Origin: CAZHGD01 sp964531735
GTDB lineage: Bacteria; Armatimonadota; UBA10988
DNA: 17,637 nucleotides
Assembly (NCBI GenBank): GCA_964531735.1
Contig: CAZHGD010000156.1
Span: 1 to 17,637 of the forward strand
Direction of reading: 5' to 3'
The position numbers were made by a program, and so were the translations under genes. The notes under the pieces are model-generated. The model did no database searches, had not been told where the DNA came from, and saw only the letters and a list, made by a program, of their open reading frames with translations. Positions 1 through 6,969 of this stretch are shown piece by piece (the stretch's first letter is position 1; each line of letters begins with the position of its first letter).

Positions 1-633
1 CAGCGCCCGCGCCGGCCGGCCGGCGCAGGTGGCGGCCCAGATCGCGGCCTCGCTGGGCGCCACGCCGCGCTGCTCGAGCCAAGCGGCGATGTCGGCCGTC
101 GGCACCGGCCCGAAATCGTAGCGGCGCACCCGCGACAGCACCGTCGGCAACAGCGCCGCCGGCTGTTCGGCGGTCAGGATCAGCACCGTTCGCGACGGCG
201 GCTCCTCCAGCGTCTTCAGCAGCGCGTTGGCCGTCTCCTCGCGCATCGCCTCGGCGGTCTTGATGATGTAGACCTGAACCGCGTTGCCCACGGCGCGCAG
301 GTTGGTCTCGCTCAGCAGGCGGCGGATGTCATCGATGCGGTGCAGTCCGGAGCGGCCGGAACCGGGGCCGCCTTGTTCGGTGGGTCGCAGCACCTGCACG
401 TAGCTGGGCACCTCGCGCGCCACGGCGCGGCAGCCGGCGCAGGCACCGCAGGGACGTTGCTCGCCGTCACAGTTGAGCCGCTGCGCCAGCCCGCGGGCCA
501 CGGTCGCCTTGCCGACGCCCGCCGGACCCGCGAACAGGTAGGCTTGCGAGGCCCGCTCGGCGGCCACTTCGTGCTCGAGGCGCCGGAGCACCACGGCGTG
601 GCCGATCACCTGCGACCAGAGCGAGGCGCTCAC
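1..633 (-). CDS. holB: DNA polymerase III subunit delta' (partial, 3' end outside window)
   Basis: This is the clamp-loader subunit that, with tau/gamma and delta, opens the beta sliding clamp during chromosome replication in the cytoplasm. The 211 codons seen begin at GTG 633-631, whose GTGA overlaps the tmk stop; the frame is open to base 1. Visible features are an N-terminal S-L-W-S-Q-V-I-G-H, a P-loop GPAGVGKAT near residue 36, a four-cysteine zinc module (C-x6-C-x2-C-x2-C, near residues 54-67), the T-A-N-A-L-L-K-T-L-E-E-P-P segment before sensor 1, and an arginine-finger motif that reads S-R-V rather than the usual S-R-C. The Walker lysine and finger arginine are both kept. Overlap with tmk suggests translational coupling, and the tmk-holB pairing is common in bacteria. 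The C-terminal collar domain lies outside the window. The family call is firm. Confidence 0.93.
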   Translation of the reverse strand, partial: MSASLWSQVIGHAVVLRRLEHEVAAERASQAYLFAGPAGVGKATVARGLAQRLNCDGEQRPCGACAGCRAVAREVPSYVQVLRPTEQGGPGSGRSGLHRIDDIRRLLSETNLRAVGNAVQVYIIKTAEAMREETANALLKTLEEPPSRTVLILTAEQPAALLPTVLSRVRRYDFGPVPTADIAAWLEQRGVAPSEAAIWAATCAGRPARAL

Positions 634-1253
634 AGCCACGGCTCCAGCGCCGCCATCACGGCGGCATGAACCTCGGCCGGCGAGCCGTCGCCGCCGATCA
701 GCCGGCACCGCTCGGGCTCCGCGGCCACCAGGCGTCGGAAGCCCTCGCCGACTCGGCGCTGGTAGTCGGCCGCGCGGGCCTCGATGCGGTCCTCGCCGCC
801 ACGCTCCGACAACCGGCTGGCCACCGCCGCGGCGGGCGCCTCGAACACCAGCACCACGTCGGGCCAGAGCCCCTCGCGCGCAAAGGCATCGGCGGCCCGC
901 ACCGCGGCTTCGTCCAGGCCCAGTCCGGCACACTGGTAGGCGAGCGTCGAGTGGCTGAACCGCGAGCAGACCACCGCCTCGCCGGCGGCCAGCGCGGGCC
1001 GTACCACCGTGTCGACGTGCTGCGCGCGCGCGGCCAGGAACAGCAGCGCCTCGGCGCGCGGCGTCGGGGCGCCGGTCGCGGGCTCCCTGATCAGGCGGTC
1101 AAGGGCCTCGCCCAGAGCGGTGCCGCGCGGCTCCTCGGTCAGCCGGACCGTGCGGCCACGCGCCGTGAGGGCCTCGGCCAGCAAGCGCATCTGCGTGCTC
1201 TTGCCGACTCCGTCGAGCCCTTCGAGAGTGATGAACAGACCGCGCTCGCCCAA
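630..1253 (-). CDS. tmk: Thymidylate (dTMP) kinase
   Basis: Phosphorylates dTMP to dTDP with ATP, the last specific step toward dTTP, in the cytoplasm. I chose the TTG start at 1253-1251 because a GAGGAA ribosome site sits about 8 bases upstream, and because it gives 207 residues, the usual family length, with the P-loop at the N-terminus (E-G-L-D-G-V-G-K-S-T, Lys18). An upstream GTG at 1310 would add 19 unconserved residues lying across the promoter. The lid segment (R-G-G-E-D-R-I-E ... Y-Q-R-R-V) fits the family. One oddity is that the normally conserved D-R-[YFH] nucleotide-binding motif reads S97-R98-F, inside C-S-R-F-S-H-S-T-L-A-Y-Q. The stop overlaps the holB start, and a promoter-like pair lies just upstream. 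Confidence 0.93.
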   Translation of the reverse strand: MGERGLFITLEGLDGVGKSTQMRLLAEALTARGRTVRLTEEPRGTALGEALDRLIREPATGAPTPRAEALLFLAARAQHVDTVVRPALAAGEAVVCSRFSHSTLAYQCAGLGLDEAAVRAADAFAREGLWPDVVLVFEAPAAAVASRLSERGGEDRIEARAADYQRRVGEGFRRLVAAEPERCRLIGGDGSPAEVHAAVMAALEPWL

Positions 1254-1275
1254 CTTGCTGGTTCCTCGAGCCGCG

Positions 1276-1304
1276 AGTCTAGCACGGGGCCGCGGGGGCG
1301 ACAA
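1276..1304 (-). promoter_or_regulatory. Candidate sigma-70 promoter for tmk-holB
   Basis: On the minus strand TTGTCG (1304-1299) and TAGACT (1281-1276) are 17 bases apart, and a TG one base before the -10 makes it an extended -10. Each hexamer matches consensus at 4 of 6. Transcription would start around 1269, leaving a leader of roughly 15-20 bases before the TTG start, which agrees with the chosen tmk start. The call rests on pattern only. Confidence 0.45.
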
Positions 1305-1320
1305 CGGCACCCCCTCGGCG

Positions 1321-1349
1321 TTGACAGCAGCGCGCCGGGCTGCGATGCT
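1321..1349 (+). promoter_or_regulatory. Candidate promoter for the aminotransferase operon
   Basis: A perfect TTGACA (1321-1326) is followed after 17 bases by GATGCT (1344-1349), with TG at 1341-1342 giving an extended -10. The -10 itself matches consensus at only 3 of 6. Transcription would start near 1356, about 17 bases before the ATG at 1373. It lies back to back with the tmk promoter, with 16 bases between the two -35 boxes, so one regulator bound here could affect both directions. Confidence 0.45.
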
Positions 1350-1372
1350 GCCGCGCGGGAGTGGAGGCGACG

Positions 1373-2698
1373 ATGGAGACCACCCGCAGCGAGCAGCTCT
1401 ACCAGCGTGCCCGAGGGGTCCTACCCGGCGGCGTGTGCAGTTCGACGCGGCTGAACCGCGCGCTGGGCCGCGCGTTCATCGCCTCGCGCGCGGCCGGCTC
1501 CCGCGTCTGGGACGCCGACGGCAACGAGTTCATCGATCTTTGCTGCGGACACGGCGCGGCGCTGCTGGGCCATGCCCACGCCGGCGTGACGCGAGCGGTC
1601 CGGCGCTCCGCCGAACTCGGCCACCTGTGCGCGTTCGAGACCGAGTACCAGGGCGAGCTGGCCGCGCGGCTCTGCGGCCTCATCCCGTGCTCCGAGCGCG
1701 TGCGATTCACCGCCTCGGGCACCGAAGCCACCATGCACGCCATCCGCGCCTGCCGCGGCTACACCGGCAAGGACCGGATCGTCCGCGTGGAAGGCCATTT
1801 CCACGGCTACCACGACGGGCTCTACATCGGCGGCCACCCGCCGGCGGACCAACTGGCCGGCAACGCCACGGCGCCCTATGTGGAGTCGGCCGGCATTCCA
1901 GCGCGGCTGGCCGAGCTGATTCTGCCGATCCCGTTCAACGACCTGGCCGCCGCGCAGCGCGTGCTCGAACGGCACGCGCACGAGGTGGCCTGCCTGATTC
2001 TGGAGCCGGTCAACTTCAACAGCGGCGGCCTGTTGCCGTCGCCCGGCTACCTGCCCGGCCTGCGCGACCTGTGCGACCAGACCGGCGTGCTGCTGTTCTT
2101 CGACGAGATCCAGACCAGCTTCAAAGCCTCGCCCGGCGGCGCACAACAGGACTTCGGCGTGCTGCCCGACCTGTGTACCATCGGCAAGTCGCTCGGCGGC
2201 GGCCTGCCGCTGTCGGCCATCTGCGGTCGCGCCGACCTGATGGACAGCTTCAAGCCGGTGGGCGCGGTGCAGCACTCGGGGACGTTCAACGCGCCGCTGG
2301 CCGCCATTCTGGCCAGCCTGGCCTTCCTCGACGAAGTCGAGCGGCCGGGCTTCTACGAGCACCTGCAGGCGCTGGGTGACCGGCTGCTGGCGGGCCTGGG
2401 CGAGCTGGCCGCGCGGCACCAGGTGCAGCTCGTGGCGCCGCGGCACGGCGCGCGCTTTGGCCTGGTGTTCGACTGCCCGCCGCCGCTGCGGCGCTACGAG
2501 GATGTGCTGGGGCACAACGTCGCGCGGCTGCTCACCTTCATTCGCGCCGCGCACGAGCGCGGCGTCTACTTCCACGACTACGGCGGCTCGGCCTGCCACC
2601 ACGGGTGGAGCCTGGCCCACAGCCTGGACGACATCGATCAGGCCCTGGAGCGGCTGGACGGCGCCTTCGCCGCCGCCGCGGGAGAGATGGCACGATGA
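1373..2698 (+). CDS. Class III PLP aminotransferase, HemL-like
   Basis: A fold-type I, pyridoxal-phosphate enzyme of 441 residues from the glutamate-1-semialdehyde aminomutase-like branch of class III aminotransferases. The N-terminus (R-A-R-G-V-L-P-G-G-V) and the W-D-A-D-G-N-E-F-I-D segment match the family. Further matches are S-G-T-E-A near 115-119 (phosphate binding), the PLP-pyridine aspartate D244 in F-D-E-I-Q, and Lys272 in T-I-G-K-S-L-G-G-G-L-P as Schiff-base lysine. The ATG at 1373 follows GGAGG at 1363-1367; a GTG at 1361 is less likely because it overlaps that site. True HemL has G-S-W-G-P where this has C-C-G-H-G-A, and no tetrapyrrole gene is near, so a heme role is doubtful. The ATGA overlap with an oxidoreductase points to transamination of an oxidised sugar, cyclitol or similar substrate. 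The exact substrate is unknown. Confidence 0.88.
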   Translation: METTRSEQLYQRARGVLPGGVCSSTRLNRALGRAFIASRAAGSRVWDADGNEFIDLCCGHGAALLGHAHAGVTRAVRRSAELGHLCAFETEYQGELAARLCGLIPCSERVRFTASGTEATMHAIRACRGYTGKDRIVRVEGHFHGYHDGLYIGGHPPADQLAGNATAPYVESAGIPARLAELILPIPFNDLAAAQRVLERHAHEVACLILEPVNFNSGGLLPSPGYLPGLRDLCDQTGVLLFFDEIQTSFKASPGGAQQDFGVLPDLCTIGKSLGGGLPLSAICGRADLMDSFKPVGAVQHSGTFNAPLAAILASLAFLDEVERPGFYEHLQALGDRLLAGLGELAARHQVQLVAPRHGARFGLVFDCPPPLRRYEDVLGHNVARLLTFIRAAHERGVYFHDYGGSACHHGWSLAHSLDDIDQALERLDGAFAAAAGEMAR

Positions 2699-3828
2699 GG
2701 CAAGCGGTCTTCGGCCTGATTGGCACCGGCGGTATCGCGCAGTCGCAGCACCTGCCGAACCTGACGCGAGCGCGCCACGCGCGTCTGAAGACGATCTGCG
2801 ACCTGCGCGAGGACGTGCTCACCGCGATGCAGGCCAAGTACGCCATCCCCCATGCCACCAGCGACTACCGCGAGTTGCTGGAGGATCCGGAGATCGAGGC
2901 CGTGGTGGTGGCCACCAAGGAGACCATGCAGGCGCCGCTGACCATCGAGGCGCTGCAGGCCGGCAAGCACGTCTACGTTGAGAAGCCGTTGGCCAACACG
3001 CCCGACGAGGTGCGGCAGGTGGTGGCGGCGCAGGAGGCGGCGGGCAAGTTCGTGGCGGTCGGGTTCAACCGGCGCTTTGCACCGGCCTATGCCAAGGCGC
3101 GCGAGATCCTCTGGAGCGACGGCGGGCCCAAGAACGTGCACTACCGCATCAGCGACGAGTACTGGCGCTGGGGCCGCAACTACCCGCCGAACACGCGCAT
3201 CATTCACGAAGTCTGCCACATCTTCGACCTGCTGCGCTGGCTGACCGGCGCCGACCCGGTCTCCATCTACGACCTCGCCTCGCGGCCGGATGACGAAGCC
3301 ATCCTGGTGCAGTTCGCCTCGGGCTGCGTGGCGACCATCATGAGCTCGGGCTTTTGCACCATGGACCTGCCGAAGGAGCGCCTGGAGGCGGTCTCCGAGC
3401 TGGGCGCGGTGATCGTGGAGGAGTTCGTGGAGCTGCGCGCCTTCGGCTACCGCGAGCACGACTACCTGCACCGTTTCGCCGGGCACAGCCACCCCGACCG
3501 CGAGTACACGCACAAGCATCTGCTGCAACGCGGCGGAGCCGCCGCGCTGCACGATCTGCGCCGCATGGGCTGGGAGCAGCGCGAGCGCTGCGAGGCCGGC
3601 GGCGAACAGCCGGACCGGGCCGAGCTGGAGGACTACGTCAACCACCGCAGTCCGCACTGGAACTACATGGTCGACAAGGGCTGGCTGGCAGCCATGGACC
3701 ACTTCGCCGAGTGCGTGCTGACCGGCCAGACGCCGTCGAACGCGAGCGCGGCCGACGGCCTGTGGTCGGCGCGGATGAGCGAAGCGGCCATCGCCAGCCG
3801 CGACAGCGGGCAGGTGGTGCGGTTCTAG
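2695..3828 (+). CDS. Gfo/Idh/MocA-family NAD(P)-dependent oxidoreductase
   Basis: A 377-residue cytoplasmic dehydrogenase of the glucose-fructose oxidoreductase / inositol dehydrogenase family. The N-terminal Rossmann fold has G-L-I-G-T-G-G-I-A (residues 7-15), and the family signature E96-K97-P98 sits in Y-V-E-K-P-L-A; V-G-F-N-R-R-F-A-P follows. The second half forms the substrate domain. The start is the ATG inside ATGA overlapping the stop of the aminotransferase, so the two are probably translationally coupled. Residues 255-275 hold six histidines in 21 residues, within a segment where most relatives have an ordinary beta-sheet substrate domain; together with the following K/R/E-rich part this looks like an insertion or a divergent C-terminal domain. 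Oxidation of a hydroxyl to a ketone before, or reduction after, transamination is a reasonable pathway role. The substrate is unknown. Confidence 0.88.
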   Translation: MRQAVFGLIGTGGIAQSQHLPNLTRARHARLKTICDLREDVLTAMQAKYAIPHATSDYRELLEDPEIEAVVVATKETMQAPLTIEALQAGKHVYVEKPLANTPDEVRQVVAAQEAAGKFVAVGFNRRFAPAYAKAREILWSDGGPKNVHYRISDEYWRWGRNYPPNTRIIHEVCHIFDLLRWLTGADPVSIYDLASRPDDEAILVQFASGCVATIMSSGFCTMDLPKERLEAVSELGAVIVEEFVELRAFGYREHDYLHRFAGHSHPDREYTHKHLLQRGGAAALHDLRRMGWEQRERCEAGGEQPDRAELEDYVNHRSPHWNYMVDKGWLAAMDHFAECVLTGQTPSNASAADGLWSARMSEAAIASRDSGQVVRF

Positions 3829-3843
3829 GCACCGCTTTGGTGC
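3829..3843 (+). terminator. Weak hairpin after the oxidoreductase gene
   Basis: GCACC and GGTGC (five pairs, loop GCTTT) follow the stop codon directly. An overlapping alternative stem, ACCGC with GCGGT at 3844-3848, exists. There is no T tract, so it is at most a weak or Rho-assisted end of the operon. Confidence 0.2.
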
Positions 3844-3875
3844 GCGGTCCGGTGATGTAGCCGGGCCACGTTGCC

Positions 3876-3903
3876 TTGACGACGGTCGCGGTCATGCTAA
3901 CCT
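3876..3903 (+). promoter_or_regulatory. Candidate promoter before the small membrane ORF
   Basis: TTGACG (3876-3881), a 16-base spacer and TAACCT (3898-3903) preceded by TGC form an extended -10 arrangement like that of the tmk promoter. Transcription would start about at the ATG at 3909, giving an almost leaderless message for the small ORF, or a leader of about 160 bases for the HAD gene. Confidence 0.35.
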
Positions 3904-3908
3904 GACAG

Positions 3909-4034
3909 ATGGAGCTGACCGTGAGCGAGCGACACCGACTGGCGCTGACCGTGGCGGTGGTGCTGCTGTTCCTGGGCGCCGTGTCGGTCACCTATGCCTA
4001 CCTCAACCTGGCACTGACCCTCCGGCCCCGTTGA
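3909..4034 (+). CDS. Hypothetical 41-residue single-pass membrane protein
   Basis: An ORF below the usual size cut-off. The N-terminal 10 residues are charged (M-E-L-T-V-S-E-R-H-R), then a hydrophobic run of about 24 residues (L-A-L-T-V-A-V-V-L-L-F-L-G-A-V ...) fits one membrane helix, and the tail ends L-R-P-R. No family is recognised. There is no clear ribosome site, but the promoter-like sequence ends just before the ATG. It lies 33 bases upstream of the HAD gene on the same strand. GC-rich DNA readily yields hydrophobic frames, so coding status is uncertain; the helix framed by charged ends and the correct position relative to the promoter support it. Confidence 0.4.
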   Translation: MELTVSERHRLALTVAVVLLFLGAVSVTYAYLNLALTLRPR

Positions 4035-4067
4035 CCGGTCCCGCCGGCGACGGCGAGGGGTGGTGCC

Positions 4068-4751
4068 ATGAGCCGAGCGTTCCGACCCGACCTGATTGTG
4101 TGCGACTACGACGGCGTGATCTGCCGCGCCGAGACCTTCACTCCCGACGCGATCCGCGACGCGCTACGGGCGTTCGGCGCGCGAGTCGGCGTCGAAGTAC
4201 CCGAACCCGACGAAGCGACACTGCTGGGTACGTTGGGTTACCCCTCGCACCAGACCTACCCGCCGCTGTTGCCGGCCGAAGTGCGCGAGCGCTGGCCCGA
4301 GATGCACCAATTAGTGCTGGATGCGATGGAAGAGCGGATTCGGGCTTTAGGTCCGCGCTGTCTGTACGATGGAATCATCGACCTGCTGGACGCCCTGGTG
4401 GCCGATGGGCGAGTCCTGGCGCTGGCGAGCAATTGCAGTGAGCGCTACCAGCGGGTACACCGTGAAGTGCTGGGGCTGGAGCGGTGGTTCAGCCACCTGT
4501 GCCACGCGCAGATGCCCGGCATCGGGTCGAAAGCGGACATGGTCGGCTGCATCCTGCGGGTGGCAGGGGCAGGCCGGACGGCGGCCATGGTGGGTGACCG
4601 GGCCAGTGACCGGGACGCGGCGCTGGCTCATGGCTTGGCATTTGTAGCTTGCCGCTACGGCTACGGTTGCGAGTCCGAATGGCAAGGCGCGTGCGCCACG
4701 GTGACCTCGGCTCGCGAACTTGGAACCGTACTCGGGCTTGGCGCCTGCTAG
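4068..4751 (+). CDS. HAD-superfamily hydrolase (phosphoglycolate-phosphatase-like)
   Basis: A 227-residue cytoplasmic phosphatase-fold protein. All four HAD motifs are visible: motif I D13-Y-D15-G-V (nucleophile and acid/base), motif II S121 in L-A-S-N-C-S, motif III K155, and motif IV G-D177-R-A-S-D181. A helical cap between motifs I and II (about residues 20-105) is that of subclass I, as in phosphoglycolate phosphatase. The ATG has a good GAGGGG site (4055-4060) at seven bases spacing. It may be co-transcribed with the small membrane ORF upstream, and the kinase gene starts 73 bases after its stop. Sugar phosphates, phosphoglycolate or a nucleotide are possible substrates; the sequence does not decide. 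Confidence 0.85.
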   Translation: MSRAFRPDLIVCDYDGVICRAETFTPDAIRDALRAFGARVGVEVPEPDEATLLGTLGYPSHQTYPPLLPAEVRERWPEMHQLVLDAMEERIRALGPRCLYDGIIDLLDALVADGRVLALASNCSERYQRVHREVLGLERWFSHLCHAQMPGIGSKADMVGCILRVAGAGRTAAMVGDRASDRDAALAHGLAFVACRYGYGCESEWQGACATVTSARELGTVLGLGAC

Positions 4752-4824
4752 CCGGCAGCGCTGGCTCCGAAGGTCGCGGCGGCGCTCGAGCCGAGCCGCA
4801 GGCGTCGGAAGGCGGGCGTTGGGC

Positions 4825-6876
4825 ATGGGCAGTGTCGTCCACTTCGAGTCGCGTCGCCGAGAGGATCCGTGGCGCGGGGCGCCCGGTGCGCCGCCAGGCC
4901 TCGGTCCAGACCACGAGGATGTCGCTCGCGGTGTCGCCGGGCGGCTGGGCAGCGCCGTCGCGGCGGAGGACCCGCAAGCGCTCTGGCGGACCACCATCGA
5001 CGCCCTCGACGACCTGGTCTTCACGGTCGATCGCGAATTGCGTATCGTGCTCTGCAACCAGGCGGTCGAGCGGCAACTGGCCGCCCGCGGCCTGCCCCGG
5101 CCGGCGGTGGGCCGGCGGCTCCTGGAAGTGTTCGGCTACCTGCCGGCCGACGCGCCGCAGGCCTACGAGACGGTGTTCGCCACCGGCGTCAGCGAGGTCC
5201 TCGAGACCGAGGTCTGCGAACAGGGCCAGTCCACGTGGTGGGACGTGCGGCGACTGCCGATTCGCGGCACCGATGGCACGGTGACGGCGGTGCTGACCGT
5301 TGCCCGCGACGTCACCGCCCGACGGGCAGCCGAGCAGGCCACCGCCCGGAGCGAGCAGCAGCACTGCCTGCTGTCCGAACAGTTGATGAGCGGCTACGTG
5401 CTGTTCGAAGCGCTGTACGACCACCACGGGCAGGTGTGCGACCTGCGCCTCCTGAACGCGAACCCGATGTTCGAGACGCTCCTGGGCCTGCCGGTGGCGG
5501 AGTCGGTGGGCCGCACCGCCACGCAGTTGGTGCCCGCACTGGAGCGTCGCTGGTTGTTGCGGGTCGCGCGGGTGGCGCAGAACGGGCACCGCGATCAGTT
5601 CGAGCTCTACAGCCCGCGATTCGGGCGCTGGTTCGAGGTGCGCACCTACAGCCCGGCGCCCGGTCAGGTGGCGGCCATCTTCAACGACACCGACGAGCGC
5701 CGCCGCGCCGCCGAGGAGCGCGAGCGCCTCAACAAGCAGTTGCGGCAGGCGGCCAAGATGGAGGTCGTCGGGCAACTGGCCGGTGGCATCATTCACGACT
5801 TCAACAACCTGTTGACGGCCATCTGCGGCTACAGCGAGTTCCTGCTCGACAAGCTGCCGGCCGACCACCCTCAGCGGCACGATCTGTTGCAGGTGCGTCA
5901 GGCCGGCGACCGGGCGGCGGCCCTGACCCGGCAGCTCCTCGGCTTCGGCCGCCTGCGCGACACCAAGCCGGAGGTGGTCGAGCCCAACCGGGTGGTGGCC
6001 GGTGTCGAACCGATGCTGCGCCGGATCATCGGCGAGGACATCGACCTGGTGGTCAGCCTGGAGCCCGAGGCCCCCGAGGTGGAGCTGGACGCGTCGCAGT
6101 TGGAGCAGGTGCTGCTGAACTTGACGGTCAACTCGCGTGCCGCCATGCCGTGCGGAGGCCACCTGCGGATCGCCACCGAGCACCGGCAGGTGGCCGACGA
6201 AGCGGGCGAGACCGGCAGCCTGCGGCCGGGCCGGTACGCCGTGCTGAGCGTGACTGACAGCGGCTGTGGCATGGATGCCCTGACGGTGTCGCGCGTGTTC
6301 GAGCCCTTCTTCACGACCAAGGCGGAGGGCGAGGGCACGGGCCTCGGTCTCTCGGTGGTGGCCAATCTGGCCGCCCAGTGGGGTGGTCAGGTGACCTGCG
6401 ACAGCGCGCCCGGCTGCGGGGCGACGTTCCGCTTGTGGATCCCGGCCGCGGCCGGCGGGCCGGGTCAGGCCCCGGCGCCGCCCGATGGCGGCCGGCCGGC
6501 CGCGGTCCACTCGGGCCGAGTCCTGCTCGTCGAGGACGAGCCGTTCGTCCTCGACCTGACGCAGCGGGCGCTCGAGCAGGCCGGCTTCGCGGTACTGGCC
6601 GCAGCCAGCGCCGGTGAGGCCTTCGAGCTGCTGGACCAGCACCGCGACGCCGTCGACCTGATGCTGACCGACGTGGTCATGCCGGGCATGGACGGCTGCG
6701 AGCTGGCGCTACAGGTGCGCGGCTTGGCGCCGGCGATGCCGGTCTTGTTCATGTCGGGCTACTCGGAGCCGATCGTGGCGCGGCGTGGCCTGCTGACGCA
6801 CGACAACCTGCTGGTCAAACCGTTCAGCCCGGCGACGTTGGTGCAGCGGGTCCGCGAGGCCCTGGTGGCGGGGTGA
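4825..6876 (+). CDS. Hybrid sensor histidine kinase (PAS-PAS-HisKA-HATPase-REC)
   Basis: A 683-residue signalling kinase without a predicted membrane span, so probably a cytoplasmic sensor. A 45-residue arginine-rich tail is followed by two PAS-like domains (about 50-170 and 175-295), then a phosphoacceptor helix with H324 in I-I-H-D-F-N-N-L-L, an HPK4-type H-box. The ATPase domain shows N-L-T-V-N-S-R-A-A-M-P (N box, usually N-A-R-D-A-M), D-S-G-C-G-M-D (G1), F-E-P-F-F-T-T-K (F box) and G-T-G-L-G-L-S (G2). The C-terminal receiver has E-D-E, phosphoacceptor D616 in L-T-D-V-V-M-P-G-M-D-G, the switch serine in F-M-S-G-Y and K665 in V-K-P-F. ATG 4825 was preferred over a TTG at 4720 inside the HAD gene; GGAAGG lies about 12 bases before it. 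The EAL-HDOD gene follows and may be its functional partner. No separate DNA-binding regulator is nearby. Confidence 0.9.
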   Translation: MGSVVHFESRRREDPWRGAPGAPPGLGPDHEDVARGVAGRLGSAVAAEDPQALWRTTIDALDDLVFTVDRELRIVLCNQAVERQLAARGLPRPAVGRRLLEVFGYLPADAPQAYETVFATGVSEVLETEVCEQGQSTWWDVRRLPIRGTDGTVTAVLTVARDVTARRAAEQATARSEQQHCLLSEQLMSGYVLFEALYDHHGQVCDLRLLNANPMFETLLGLPVAESVGRTATQLVPALERRWLLRVARVAQNGHRDQFELYSPRFGRWFEVRTYSPAPGQVAAIFNDTDERRRAAEERERLNKQLRQAAKMEVVGQLAGGIIHDFNNLLTAICGYSEFLLDKLPADHPQRHDLLQVRQAGDRAAALTRQLLGFGRLRDTKPEVVEPNRVVAGVEPMLRRIIGEDIDLVVSLEPEAPEVELDASQLEQVLLNLTVNSRAAMPCGGHLRIATEHRQVADEAGETGSLRPGRYAVLSVTDSGCGMDALTVSRVFEPFFTTKAEGEGTGLGLSVVANLAAQWGGQVTCDSAPGCGATFRLWIPAAAGGPGQAPAPPDGGRPAAVHSGRVLLVEDEPFVLDLTQRALEQAGFAVLAAASAGEAFELLDQHRDAVDLMLTDVVMPGMDGCELALQVRGLAPAMPVLFMSGYSEPIVARRGLLTHDNLLVKPFSPATLVQRVREALVAG

Positions 6877-6903
6877 GTTGTCGCGAGCGAGGAGGGAGTT
6901 GCG

Positions 6904-6933
6904 TTCGGATCCCGTAGTATTCCAGGATCCGAA
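6904..6933. repeat. Perfect 9-bp inverted repeat, possible operator or hairpin
   Basis: TTCGGATCC (6904-6912) and GGATCCGAA (6925-6933) are exact reverse complements separated by 12 bases containing TAGTAT. It occupies the 93-base gap between the kinase and EAL-HDOD genes. There is no T tract after it, so it is a poor intrinsic terminator. As DNA it resembles a regulator site around a -10-like element; as RNA it is a 9-bp stem. A convincing -35 at the right distance is not present. Confidence 0.5.
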
Positions 6934-6969
6934 GCCGCGCAAGGACGGCTGGGCAGGGAGAACCGGTGC

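Noticed and set aside
1421..2620. Open frame of 399 codons on the minus strand
   Set aside because: Antisense to the PLP aminotransferase with intact catalytic motifs; a shadow.
1373..2698. Assignment as HemL for heme synthesis
   Set aside because: Key HemL segment differs and the gene is coupled to a sugar-type oxidoreductase with no tetrapyrrole gene near.
4720..4824. N-terminal extension of the histidine kinase from a TTG codon
   Set aside because: It would overlap the HAD gene, has no ribosome site and adds arginine-rich unconserved text; ATG 4825 is preferred.
4489..6642. Open frame of 717 codons on the minus strand
   Set aside because: Antisense to the histidine kinase, whose motifs are unambiguous; composition is that of a shadow.
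6899..6920. Promoter TTGCGT to TAGTAT before the EAL-HDOD gene
   Set aside because: The spacer is only 10 bases, too short for sigma-70; only the inverted repeat is retained.
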